In this document: positions 6,981 to 15,039 of the stretch, piece after piece
Layout of the letters: every line of letters begins with the position of its first letter
Numbering within the stretch: position 1 is the first letter of the stretch
DNA from: Streptomyces violaceusniger Tu 4113
Lineage (GTDB): Bacteria; Actinomycetota; Actinomycetes; Streptomycetales; Streptomycetaceae
Length of the DNA: 64,000 nucleotides
NCBI RefSeq assembly: GCF_000147815.2
Contig: NC_015957.1
Span: forward strand, 10,540,001 to 10,604,000
Reading direction: 5' to 3'
Position numbers and translations under genes: made by a program
Notes under the pieces: generated by a model
The model's database searches: none
The model's input: only the letters and a program-made list of their open reading frames with translations
Told to the model about the DNA's origin: nothing

Positions 6981-8447
6981 TCAGCTGTCACCCTTGCGCT
7001 TCCCCAAAGTGACGTCCGCCTTCGACACCTTGCCGCCGCGCTTGTAGGTGAGAGTGACCTTGTCGCCCGGCTGGTGGGTCCAGATCTCGCTGATGAGGGT
7101 CGGGCCGCTGTCGATGGCCATGTCGTCGAGCTTGGTGATCACGTCGCCGGACTTGAGGCCCGCCTTGTCGGCCGGGCCGCCGGGGACGACGGCGGGGCTG
7201 CCGCCGCTGCCGTTGGAGGCGATGGTGGCGCCGTTGGCGGAGTCCTTCGTGCTGACCGTGGCCTCGATCACCGGGTAGGTGGGCTGGCCGGTCTTGATCA
7301 GTTGCTCGGCGACGTTCTTGGCCTGGTTGATCGGGATCGCGAAGCCGAGGCCGATGCTGCCGGACTGCTGGGACTCGCCGAGGCCGCTGCCGTTGCCGGC
7401 GGACTGGATGGCGGAGTTGATGCCGATGACGCCGCCGTCCGCGTTGAGCAGCGGGCCGCCGGAGTTGCCCGGGTTGATGGAGGCGTCGGTCTGCAGGGCG
7501 CTCATGTACGAGGCGTTGCCGCCGCCTCCGTCGCTGGAGGCGACCGGGCGCTTCTTGGCGCTCACGATGCCGGTGGTGACGGTGCCGGAGAGGCCGAAGG
7601 GGGCGCCGATGGCGACGGTGGCGTCGCCCACGGCGACCCGGTCGGAGTTGCCGAGCGGGAGCGGGTCGAGCTTGGCGCCCGCGGCGTTCTTGAGCTTGAC
7701 CACGGCGACGTCGTAGCCCTGGGCGCGGCCGACGACCTCGGCGGTGTACCGCTTGCCGTTGGAGAAGGTGGCGGTCAGCTTGCCGTTGTCGGCGGCCGAG
7801 GCGACGACGTGGTTGTTGGTGAGGATGTGGCCCTGCTTGTCGTAGACGAAGCCGGTGCCGGTGCCGCTCTCACCGTTGTTGCCCTGGGCCTCGATGGTGA
7901 CGACGCTGGGCAGGGTCTTGTTGGCGATGCTCGACACCGAGCCGGGCGCGCGGCTCTCCGTCTTGGGGTTGCCGTAGGCGGAGACCGTGGTGGTGTCGCT
8001 GCCGTTGCTCTCCCGGTCGGCGGCCCAGAAGCCGATGCCGCCGCCGATGGCGCCCGCGACCAGTACGGCGGCCAGCATGGCGGCGACCAGTCCACGGGGC
8101 TTGCGCTCGGAGGGGCCGGAGGGCGGCACGGGAGCGGTCCCCCACGGTCCGCCCGGGCCGCCCTGCCCACCCTGTCCTTCGCCCGGGCCGCCGGGCTGCT
8201 GTCCGCCGTCGGCCGACCACCACGTGCTGGACTGGCCGGCGTCCGCGCCGGGGCCCGAGGCGCCGGGCGCTCCCTGCGGCCCTGCCGCGTCGGACGGGCC
8301 TATTGGCGCGTCGGGTGCGGTCGGCCGCCCCGCGGTGGGCTCATAGTCCGGCGCGGGTGGTACGGCCGGGTTCGGGTGCGGCGCCGGAGGGGCCGGATGC
8401 GACCCGGGCGCGGGCGGAACGGCAGAGCCCTCGTTCTCGGTGCTCAC
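6981..8447 (-). CDS. Membrane-anchored HtrA/DegP-like serine protease with PDZ domain
   Basis: Encodes 488 residues from a GTG with an ideal GAGGAGATT ribosome site. A Pro/Gly/Gln-rich cytoplasmic segment (about 1-115) is followed by one transmembrane helix (about 120-142) and an extracytoplasmic trypsin-like domain. The triad is visible as His in TNNHVV (~213), Asp in YDVAVVKL (~246) and Ser in GNSGGPL (~330). A PDZ domain follows (about 395-480, PADKAGLKSGDVI). This is the standard actinobacterial HtrA/PepD layout, acting in envelope protein quality control. Confidence 0.92.
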   Translation of the reverse strand: MSTENEGSAVPPAPGSHPAPPAPHPNPAVPPAPDYEPTAGRPTAPDAPIGPSDAAGPQGAPGASGPGADAGQSSTWWSADGGQQPGGPGEGQGGQGGPGGPWGTAPVPPSGPSERKPRGLVAAMLAAVLVAGAIGGGIGFWAADRESNGSDTTTVSAYGNPKTESRAPGSVSSIANKTLPSVVTIEAQGNNGESGTGTGFVYDKQGHILTNNHVVASAADNGKLTATFSNGKRYTAEVVGRAQGYDVAVVKLKNAAGAKLDPLPLGNSDRVAVGDATVAIGAPFGLSGTVTTGIVSAKKRPVASSDGGGGNASYMSALQTDASINPGNSGGPLLNADGGVIGINSAIQSAGNGSGLGESQQSGSIGLGFAIPINQAKNVAEQLIKTGQPTYPVIEATVSTKDSANGATIASNGSGGSPAVVPGGPADKAGLKSGDVITKLDDMAIDSGPTLISEIWTHQPGDKVTLTYKRGGKVSKADVTLGKRKGDS

Positions 8448-8664
8448 AGCAATCTCCTCAGGTGCACGACAGATTTCCTCGACGGCCCACGTGTACGTCT
8501 TACCGTCATCAGCTTTTCCCACAGCGCGTCAGACGGCCGTAAGGAGCGGCGGTCCTGCGGACTACCACCCTTTATCCCGGACAATTCGACCCACCGCCAT
8601 TCCGTGCGAACGTACGGAGGGGCCGAGTCCACCGGCTATCACCGGGCGGTGGCACCATAACGCG

Positions 8665-9498
8665 GTGACCTATGCGCGCCCTGCCCGGGACAGCCACCCC
8701 GGGCCGCCCACCGTCTCCGTCGTCGCCCACCGCGGGGCCTCCGAGGATGCCCCGGAACACACCCTGGCCGCCTACCGTAAGGCAATCGAGGAGGGCGCCG
8801 ACGCCCTGGAATGCGATGTCCGGCTGACCGCCGACGGCCACCTCGTCTGTGTCCACGACCGCCGCGTCGACCGCACCTCCAACGGCCGGGGCGCGGTCTC
8901 GGCGCTGGAGCTGTCCGATCTGGCGGCCCTGGACTTCGGCTCCTGGAAGGGCCGGGCCACCGACAAGGAGGAGCCGGACCGCGACAGCCGGGACAGCACC
9001 TCCGTCCTCACCCTGGAACGGCTTCTGGCGCTCATCGCCGACGCGGGACGCCAAATCGAACTGGCGATCGAAACCAAGCACCCCACCCGCTGGGCGGGCC
9101 AGGTGGAGGAGCGGCTGCTCACGCTGCTGCGCCGCTACGGCCTGGACGCGCCGCCGCCCGGCGAACGTTCACCCGTCCGTGTGATGAGTTTCTCAGCGCG
9201 CTCACTGCACCGGATCCGCACCGGGGCCCCCGCCATCCCGACCGTCTACCTGATGCAGTTCATACTGCCGCGCCACCGGGACGGGCAACTGCCGGCCGGG
9301 GTGCGGATCGCGGGGCCGAGCATCCGGATCGTGCGGAACCATCCCGGCTATGTGGCGCGACTGCAGCGTGAGGGGCACCGAGTGCACGTGTGGACCGTCG
9401 ACGAACCGGAGGACGTCGACCTGTGCGTCCGCCTCGGGGTCGACGCACTGATCACCAATCGCCCCAAACAGGTACTGTCCCAACTCGGACGCTCATAA
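8665..9498 (+). CDS. Glycerophosphodiester phosphodiesterase
   Basis: Encodes 277 residues of GDPD TIM-barrel size. It has the catalytic HRG near the N-terminus (VVAHRGASEDAPENT-like, here APEHT), metal-ligand Glu and Asp in ALECDVRLT, and the second His in LVCVHD. ELAIETKHP and HVWTVDEPEDV are also typical. It hydrolyses glycerophosphodiesters to glycerol-3-phosphate and an alcohol. No signal peptide is seen, so it is likely cytoplasmic. The GTG has only a weak ribosome site. Confidence 0.9.
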   Translation: MTYARPARDSHPGPPTVSVVAHRGASEDAPEHTLAAYRKAIEEGADALECDVRLTADGHLVCVHDRRVDRTSNGRGAVSALELSDLAALDFGSWKGRATDKEEPDRDSRDSTSVLTLERLLALIADAGRQIELAIETKHPTRWAGQVEERLLTLLRRYGLDAPPPGERSPVRVMSFSARSLHRIRTGAPAIPTVYLMQFILPRHRDGQLPAGVRIAGPSIRIVRNHPGYVARLQREGHRVHVWTVDEPEDVDLCVRLGVDALITNRPKQVLSQLGRS

Positions 9499-9543
9499 TG
9501 GGCATTACAAGGCGTGCACCGGCGCGTTCGGTACGTATTCGAT

Positions 9544-9561
9544 CGTGACGAGTGCGTCACG
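9544..9561. promoter_or_regulatory. Inverted repeat upstream of the LDAN-tailed ATPase gene
   Basis: CGTGACG-AGTG-CGTCACG is a perfect 7-bp inverted repeat about 80 bp before the start at 9639. It could be an operator or a 5' UTR hairpin. Confidence 0.4.
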
Positions 9562-9638
9562 CGATGCCACTTGGCCGGTTTCCGCTCCAGCACCGCGGGG
9601 CATTCATCCCGTGGCGTGGGGCGAAGGAGGTCTCGGGG

Positions 9639-10328
9639 GTGGCGTTGGTGGTGGCACGGCAGGTGCCGACGTCGTCGACCATGGCCGTACCCCATGGTCC
9701 TGCGGGTGTCCGCGCGGCAAGACAGCGGATGCGTGTCGATTTGGGCAGGACTGGGGTATCGGATTCGGTCATAGACGACGCTGTATTGATCCTTTCAGAA
9801 CTGCTCAGCAATGCATGGCGACATGGCCGCCCTTGGCGTTCCGGCCATGGTGGCGGCACGGTCCGGGCCGCATGGAGCGTCGACGAGCACGACCGGCTGA
9901 CGGTCGAGGTGACGGACGGCGGAGGACCTACAAGGCCACTTCCGGCCAATCCCTCGGTGACCGCACGCGGCGGTCGCGGGCTGAACATCATCATGTCGCT
10001 GGCCGAGGAATGGGGCGTGCGGGACGGAGTCGGCGAGGTCACCGTATGGGCCCTTCTTCCGCCTGACGACGATTTCGCCCGTCGTGTCGTGCTTCCCCCG
10101 GACCTCTCCCCCGACCTGGGTACAGAGCTGGCCTCCGGGCTGCGTCCGAGCCTCGACGCGAATCTTGACGCGCAGCTCGACGCCAATCTCGACGCGAACC
10201 TGGGGCCGAGTCTCGGGGCGACCCTCGATGCTGACCTCGACGCGAACCTGGGCCCGAACGTCGAGGCGAACATCGACCCCGATTTCGATCGCGAGCTGGA
10301 CTTCGCCGATCTGGACGAGCTCGCGTAG
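9639..10328 (+). CDS. RsbW-like ATP-binding protein with LDAN-repeat tail
   Basis: Encodes 229 residues from a GTG at ideal distance from AAGGAGG. Residues about 20-145 form a GHKL ATPase domain of the anti-sigma/regulatory kinase type: N-box LILSELLSNAWRHG, G1 VEVTDGGGP and G2 RGGRGLNIIMSLA. Streptomyces encodes dozens of these, acting as Ser kinases on anti-anti-sigma partners or as degenerate regulators. The C-terminal ~60 residues are an acidic tetrapeptide repeat (LDAN/LDAQ/LGPS) not expected in this family. No anti-sigma antagonist gene is adjacent. Confidence 0.82.
   Translation: MALVVARQVPTSSTMAVPHGPAGVRAARQRMRVDLGRTGVSDSVIDDAVLILSELLSNAWRHGRPWRSGHGGGTVRAAWSVDEHDRLTVEVTDGGGPTRPLPANPSVTARGGRGLNIIMSLAEEWGVRDGVGEVTVWALLPPDDDFARRVVLPPDLSPDLGTELASGLRPSLDANLDAQLDANLDANLGPSLGATLDADLDANLGPNVEANIDPDFDRELDFADLDELA
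10152..10275 (+). repeat. 12-bp tandem repeat coding for the LDAN tail
   Basis: About ten degenerate copies of a 12-bp unit (CTCGACGCGAAT and variants) encode residues ~172-212 as successive LDAN, LDAQ, LGPS, LGAT and LDAD tetrapeptides. Because the unit is four codons, copy-number changes preserve the frame. Confidence 0.85.
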
Positions 10329-10485
10329 CCGACGCGGCTCATGGAGCCGACGCGGTTCGGCCAAAGGGCTAGGCTCGCGCCCGTACCAGTCGTACGCGCC
10401 GTAAGAGAGCACTGCCGCGGCCGTACGCAGACCGTCACGGGCGTACGAGCAAGCCCTGAGCCGCAGATCGGGAGACAGCCTCACC

Positions 10486-11454
10486 ATGGCCAAGAAGCGC
10501 CGCCCACAGACGAAGGCCACAGGGCCACAGGCCGCCAACGGCGAGATCCCTGTGGTGGGCGCGCGGGAGCCTTGCCCGTGCGGTTCGGGCCGTCGCTACA
10601 AGGCCTGTCACGGCAGGGAAGCCGCACACGCCGCCACCGAGCTGGTGCAGCGCCCCTTCGAGGGGCTCCCCAACGAATGCGACTGGGTGGCCCTGCGCGA
10701 GCTGGTGCCCGCCGCGACCGTCGAGCTGCCCCTCGCCGAAGGACTGCCCGAGGGGGTTCCGTCGGTCACCCTGGCGACGGTGCTGCCCATGGCGTGGCCC
10801 GCGCTGCGCCGTGACAGCGGCGCCGTGCTGCTCGGTCTGCAGAACGACACGCCCTCCGGGGACATCAGCCGCGACCTGGCCGACACCCTGCGCCGGGCGC
10901 TGACCGCCGATCCGGGCACTCCGGTGGCCGCCGAGCGGGCTCCGGGCGACGGTCCACGGCTGCAGGATCTGCTCGACCCGAAGGGCACTTTCTCGCCGAC
11001 CCTGCACGAGGGGTTCGAGTTCTGGGTCGACGACGCCGCGAACGCGACCGGAGAGGTCGCCGCGTCCCTGGAACGGGCCAACGCGGCCGCGATCCCCACC
11101 GCCCGGCTCACCGCTGTGGAGGCGGCCTACTGGTGTGAGACGCCGGAGAAGAACCACCTGCGCTGGGTGATGTCCCACCCCGAGGAGAAGCTGCTCGACG
11201 CGCTCGCGCGGCTGCACGCCGCGGGTGCCTCCTCGCTCGGCGACAACACCCGGCTGGTGGGCTCGTTCCGGGCCCACGGGCTCACGGTGCCGGTGTGGGA
11301 TCTGCCCCGCGGGATGAGCGCCGAGGACACCGAGAAGCCGGCCGTGGACCTCGCCGAGCGGCTCGCGGAGGCGCTCGCCTCCGACGCCCCGCTGACGCCC
11401 GAGCAGCGGCGCGCCCGGGGCGGCCTCACCAACCGTCAGGTGACGCTGAGCTGA
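10486..11454 (+). CDS. DUF5926-type protein with N-terminal SEC-C motif
   Basis: Encodes 322 residues. The N-terminus is lysine/arginine-rich and followed at ~27-45 by a SEC-C zinc motif (PCPCGSGRRYKACHG, Cys-x-Cys-x8-Cys-His), like the SecA tail that contacts SecB and ribosomes. The rest is a conserved actinobacterial domain without known activity. It lies 157 bp after the ATPase gene and probably has its own promoter (TAGGCT at ~10370). Function unknown; a ribosome- or translocon-linked role is only suggested by SEC-C. Confidence 0.8.
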   Translation: MAKKRRPQTKATGPQAANGEIPVVGAREPCPCGSGRRYKACHGREAAHAATELVQRPFEGLPNECDWVALRELVPAATVELPLAEGLPEGVPSVTLATVLPMAWPALRRDSGAVLLGLQNDTPSGDISRDLADTLRRALTADPGTPVAAERAPGDGPRLQDLLDPKGTFSPTLHEGFEFWVDDAANATGEVAASLERANAAAIPTARLTAVEAAYWCETPEKNHLRWVMSHPEEKLLDALARLHAAGASSLGDNTRLVGSFRAHGLTVPVWDLPRGMSAEDTEKPAVDLAERLAEALASDAPLTPEQRRARGGLTNRQVTLS

Positions 11455-11590
11455 CGGTCGCCGGACGGCCGGAGGGCGCCACCGGGGGGACGTGACGCTG
11501 CTCACAACTCACCGTTACGCCCTGCAAATAGGCGTCCGGAAATCCGCGATCGAATTTGCTATCGGCCGATCTCTTGTTACGGTTCTAAAA

Positions 11591-11630
11591 GCCCGGTCGC
11601 TGGTGCATCCCCCGTCGCCAGCGACCGGGC
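11591..11630 (-). terminator. Strong hairpin with U-run on the minus strand
   Basis: GCCCGGTCGCTGG pairs perfectly (13 bp) with CCAGCGACCGGGC around a 14-nt loop. On the minus strand it is followed by TTTTAGAA, a Rho-independent pattern rare in Streptomyces. It lies 395 bp past the stop of the minus-strand gene at 12025 and 137 bp past the plus-strand DUF5926 gene. The distance leaves room for a small untranslated RNA. Confidence 0.6.
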
Positions 11631-11737
11631 GCTTCCATGTCCGCGTCCGGACGCCGGCGCGAGAGACGGGCGGGGCGGCACGAGGCGGCCGGGAGAAGGT
11701 ACGGACCAATTGCCTTCGGCGCCGCGGGAATTGCTCC

Positions 11738-11870
11738 CGGAGCCTGAGCCCGGACTTCGAGTCCGGAGCGTGAGTCCGGAGCCTGGGCCCGGAGCCCGAG
11801 CCCAGCGCCTGAGCCCGAAATCCGAAGCGCGGAGCCCTGACCTCGGAGCCCGGAACCCCAGCGCCCTGAA
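11738..11870. repeat. Degenerate GGAGCCTGAGCCC repeats
   Basis: About ten imperfect 10-14 bp units built on GGAGCC(T/C)GAGCCC fill the gap between DUF5926 and the prim-pol-like gene. The spacing varies, so no reading frame is kept. I see no gene in 11640-12024. Confidence 0.6.
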
Positions 11871-12024
11871 TTTCGGCATCCTGCCCTGAGAGCGCTGTGC
11901 CACCGCCGGAAAAGAGCGGGCTCGGAGCCCAGGGAAACGCCTCCCCGGCCTCCGAGCCCCACACATCCCTGCCCCTGAGCCTCGCGCTCAGCGGCCCCCG
12001 AACCCCCGCACCCGGGGCCCGCCC

Positions 12025-12699
12025 TCAATAGGCGAGCCGGCTGCCTCCGTCGGGCGCGCTGGTGCTCGCCTCGACCAAGGCGTTCACCACCGTGGCCACC
12101 TGAGGCAGCCAGGGCCGCCCGGAGCGGCGCAGCGGCGGCCGCTCCCAGCGCACCCGCCCGAGGCCCGTCTGCGACGGCGGCAGCACCACATAGCCGCCCT
12201 CGCCGTGGAACCGCAGCGAGCTGGGCACCCAGTCCTGCTGGTTCAGCAGCTCGCCGAGGTCTTCGAGGGAGTACGGCTCCACCAGCAGCGACCAGCGGGT
12301 GGGCGTCGCGACCACCGGGCCGAGCCGCACCCCCGCCCGGTCGAAGACCGCCAGCGCCCGCGCCGCGGCGACCGCGGGCAGGCTCACCGCGCAGGGCGCG
12401 GGGCCGCCGGTGGCCAGCAGCAGGGGCGCGGTGGGCCGGTTGCCCCACCACCAGCGCACCATGCGCGGGTCGGTGGTGGCGGCAAGGAGAACAGGGTCGA
12501 ACGGATGTCCACCCGGAACCGCACATTCCGGGTCGGGGCAGCCGCATACCCGGGGCCGTCCGCCGCCGGACCGGAGTCCGACGCCCGGGACCACGGGCCA
12601 CTGCCACTCGGTGGCGCAGGTGAGCGCCGCACGCAGCAGCGGCGATCGCGCGCCGCGCCGCAGCGAGAACTTGCGTCGCCTTCCGAGGATCTCGCGCAT
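12025..12699 (-). CDS. Prim-pol-like protein, probably catalytically degenerate
   Basis: Encodes 224 residues. The ATG has GGAAAGGAA upstream. The family is annotated in Streptomyces as bifunctional primase/polymerase N-terminal domain. It has WPVVPGVGLR, a Cys cluster in RVCGCPDPECAVPG, and WWWGNRP followed by the strands around PLLLATGGPAPCAVSLP. The acidic Asp-x-Asp pair of active Prim-Pol enzymes, clear as GLDLDLK in the gene at 2932, is not visible at the equivalent place. A non-catalytic or regulatory role is therefore inferred. Confidence 0.65.
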   Translation of the reverse strand: MREILGRRRKFSLRRGARSPLLRAALTCATEWQWPVVPGVGLRSGGGRPRVCGCPDPECAVPGGHPFDPVLLAATTDPRMVRWWWGNRPTAPLLLATGGPAPCAVSLPAVAAARALAVFDRAGVRLGPVVATPTRWSLLVEPYSLEDLGELLNQQDWVPSSLRFHGEGGYVVLPPSQTGLGRVRWERPPLRRSGRPWLPQVATVVNALVEASTSAPDGGSRLAY

Positions 12700-13237
12700 G
12701 AGCGCTCGTTCCTTTCCGTTAACGCCGAGGGCTGTCCGTCGCACTACATCGCACTTCAGATGGCACTTCACTTGGCACTACGTGGCGCTGTACGGCATCA
12801 TTCAGCCCGTCACAGCAGGTGGATCACAAGTCACTGCGCGTACAAGGCAGCGCATCATGCCGCGGGCCGAGCGTGGAACGTGGCGAGGGGTGGCGCGCGC
12901 ATGGCGCTTGCCGTCCGGTTGGTGCGTTCCTCGCCACTCGGGGATGGGCGCGGCCGTTGTGGTCTATGACGCCTGGACCGGCCGCGGGGTTCCGGGGCGA
13001 TCCGAACTGCCCCTGCCCCTTCTCCGAATGTGTACCCGCCGCGGTGCAGACGACGCGCTGTCGAATGACGTCAGTCGACCTCGAAGGGACAGCCTAACGA
13101 CTTTTTTTCAGCCAAGTTCAATTCCCCCCAGACACCAACAAGACCACCGGGACGATGCTGGACATCGCATCTCCGCTCCGTGTACATCTGGAGACAGTAG
13201 CGGCACGGTAGCGGCGCAGCACGACAGGGGGTTTGCG
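12700..13237. other. Divergent intergenic region
   Basis: 538 bp between the minus-strand prim-pol-like gene and the plus-strand phosphatase. It holds repeated ATGGCACTTCA/TTGGCACTACG words at 12755-12785 and a poly-T tract at 13102-13109, with lower GC towards 13100-13200, as in promoters. No ORF here has convincing coding character. Confidence 0.5.
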
Positions 13238-13285
13238 ATGCTATTGAGCGAGCCGGACCCGGCGGGTGAAGGCAGCGGGCCATGA
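13238..13285 (+). CDS. Possible 15-residue leader ORF overlapping the phosphatase start
   Basis: ATG at 13238 follows GGGGG at 8 nt. The ORF reads MLLSEPDPAGEGSGP and its TGA overlaps the ATG of the next gene (ATGA). The phosphatase ATG has only GAAGG in front of it, so the leader may supply ribosomes by coupling. It could equally be a chance ORF. Confidence 0.4.
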   Translation: MLLSEPDPAGEGSGP

Positions 13286-14907
13286 ACTCGCCCCACGCGC
13301 CGAAAGTGGCTGGAAACGATCCTTCCCTCCCCTCGCCCACGCAAACTGCGGACCCCGTCCCGGGCCCCGTTCCTCCGCCCCTGACCGATGCCAACTCCGG
13401 TGTTCAGGACCGGCTCGCGAGCTGGGTCTCGGATCTCACCACCCTTCATGAGCTCACCGAGCGGCTGGTCAGGACCGGGACGCTCGACGAGGCGCTGCGT
13501 GAACTGCTGCGCGCGGGCGCGGCCCTGGTCGGCGCCCGGCGCGGGCTGGTGGCGCTCGAACCGGCCGATGGACTCGGCCCGGTGACCACCGTGGGGCTCG
13601 GCCTCGGCCACGCCGATCTCGGCCAGATCGAGACCATCCCGCGCGGCTCCGCCTCCGCCGGTCATCTCCTCGACGGGCTGCCCGAACCGGGTGGTGAGCG
13701 GCGTGCCGATGTGACCCACCCCGATATCGCCGGCGAGGCCGACCTCGACCCGCGCCACCGCGAGGTGGCCGCACGGCTCGGCTTCGCCGCGAGCTACGCG
13801 GTGCCGCTGGACCCGTTCCGGACCACCCCCTGTACCGCGCCCGGCCTCACCGCCATCCCCTCGCCCGCCCCCGACGCGGACGGGTCCGGCACCGGCTCCC
13901 CGGCGGGCGCGGGCGACCGCCCGGCCCCCGGCGCTCCCGGCACGGCGAGCGCTCCTGGCACCGGCCACGGTCGCGATGGCGTATCGGCCGCCGCCCCGCC
14001 CGGTATCGCTGCCGCCATGGGCGCAGGCGGCCCCTCCGGGCGGCTCGGCGGAGCCGCCTGGCTCTACGACGAGCCCGCCGAGCCCGGGGAGCGCCAGCGC
14101 CATCTCGTGGGCCTGTACTGCCAGTACGCCGCCGCGCACATCGCCCGGCTGATCGAGCTCTCCCGCGCCCGCGCCGCCGTCGCGACCGTCCAGGAGGAGC
14201 TGCTGCCCACCCGGCTGCCCCGGGTCCCCGGGGTGCGTCTGGCCGTCCGCCACCACCCCGGTCCGCACGGTGGCGGCGACTGGTACGACGCGCTGCCGCT
14301 GCCGGACGGGGCGCTCGGGCTCTCGGTGGGCGGAGTCACAGGTTCCGGGCCGAGCGCCGTGGTCGCGATGGGGCGGCTGCGGGCCTCGCTGCGGGCGTAC
14401 GCGGTGATGGAGGGCGAGGACCCGGTCGCCGTCCTGTCCGATCTGGAGCTGCTGCTGCGGCTGACCGAGCCCGCCCGCTCCGCGACCGCCCTCTTCGCCT
14501 ACTGCGAGCCCGGGACGCGCAAGGTGGTGCTGGCCGGGGCCGGGCACTGCCCGCCGCTGCTCACCGGGGAGCGGCGCACCGAGTTCGTGGAGACCACTCT
14601 GTCCGCGCCGCTGGGGATGCTCTCGTGCTGGGAGGCGCCCAGCGTCGAGATCGAACCGTCGTCCGGGGAGACGCTCCTCTTCTACAGCGACGGGCTGCTC
14701 CACCGCACCGGTGAGCCGATGGACCGGGCCTTCACCCGGCTGCACACGGCCGCGGCGAGCGCTCCCAAGGGCGTCCGGGGCGATCCGGACGCCTTCGCCG
14801 ACCATGTGCTCCGTACGGTCCTCCCCGACGGCCCGGCGGCCCCCGTGGGGCGGCCCTCGGAGGACGGCACCGAGGACCTCGTCCTGCTCGTGGCCCACTT
14901 CGACTGA
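13282..14907 (+). CDS. GAF-SpoIIE (PP2C-type) phosphatase with altered active site
   Basis: Encodes 541 residues. A helical/GAF-like sensory region (about 40-300) contains a Pro/Ala/Gly-rich insert (about 185-255). A SpoIIE-type PP2C domain (about 305-540) follows. GGDWYDA (~331) supplies the first metal Asp, but the next motif reads VGGVTGSG where the family has GDVxGxG, so its Asp is replaced by Gly. The terminal DD motif reads EDLVLL. Members dephosphorylate anti-anti-sigma factors; loss of one ligand may mean reduced or different activity. An RsbW-like gene lies at 18705, not adjacent. Confidence 0.85.
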   Translation: MNSPHAPKVAGNDPSLPSPTQTADPVPGPVPPPLTDANSGVQDRLASWVSDLTTLHELTERLVRTGTLDEALRELLRAGAALVGARRGLVALEPADGLGPVTTVGLGLGHADLGQIETIPRGSASAGHLLDGLPEPGGERRADVTHPDIAGEADLDPRHREVAARLGFAASYAVPLDPFRTTPCTAPGLTAIPSPAPDADGSGTGSPAGAGDRPAPGAPGTASAPGTGHGRDGVSAAAPPGIAAAMGAGGPSGRLGGAAWLYDEPAEPGERQRHLVGLYCQYAAAHIARLIELSRARAAVATVQEELLPTRLPRVPGVRLAVRHHPGPHGGGDWYDALPLPDGALGLSVGGVTGSGPSAVVAMGRLRASLRAYAVMEGEDPVAVLSDLELLLRLTEPARSATALFAYCEPGTRKVVLAGAGHCPPLLTGERRTEFVETTLSAPLGMLSCWEAPSVEIEPSSGETLLFYSDGLLHRTGEPMDRAFTRLHTAAASAPKGVRGDPDAFADHVLRTVLPDGPAAPVGRPSEDGTEDLVLLVAHFD

Positions 14908-15039
14908 GGCTCGAGTCCGACTGAGGCTCGAGGGGGACCACGGCACCCGCTGGAGCCGTGGCCGCCCCGGGCTTCGGGCCCTCCCTGCCGCCGCGCCCCC
15001 GCACATACGATGGGTGGGGTCCAGTTCGAGGAGGAAGAC

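Noticed and set aside
15010..15039. Upstream ATG for pepP
   Set aside because: It overlaps the TACGAT -10 element, while the GTG at 15040 has an ideal ribosome site.
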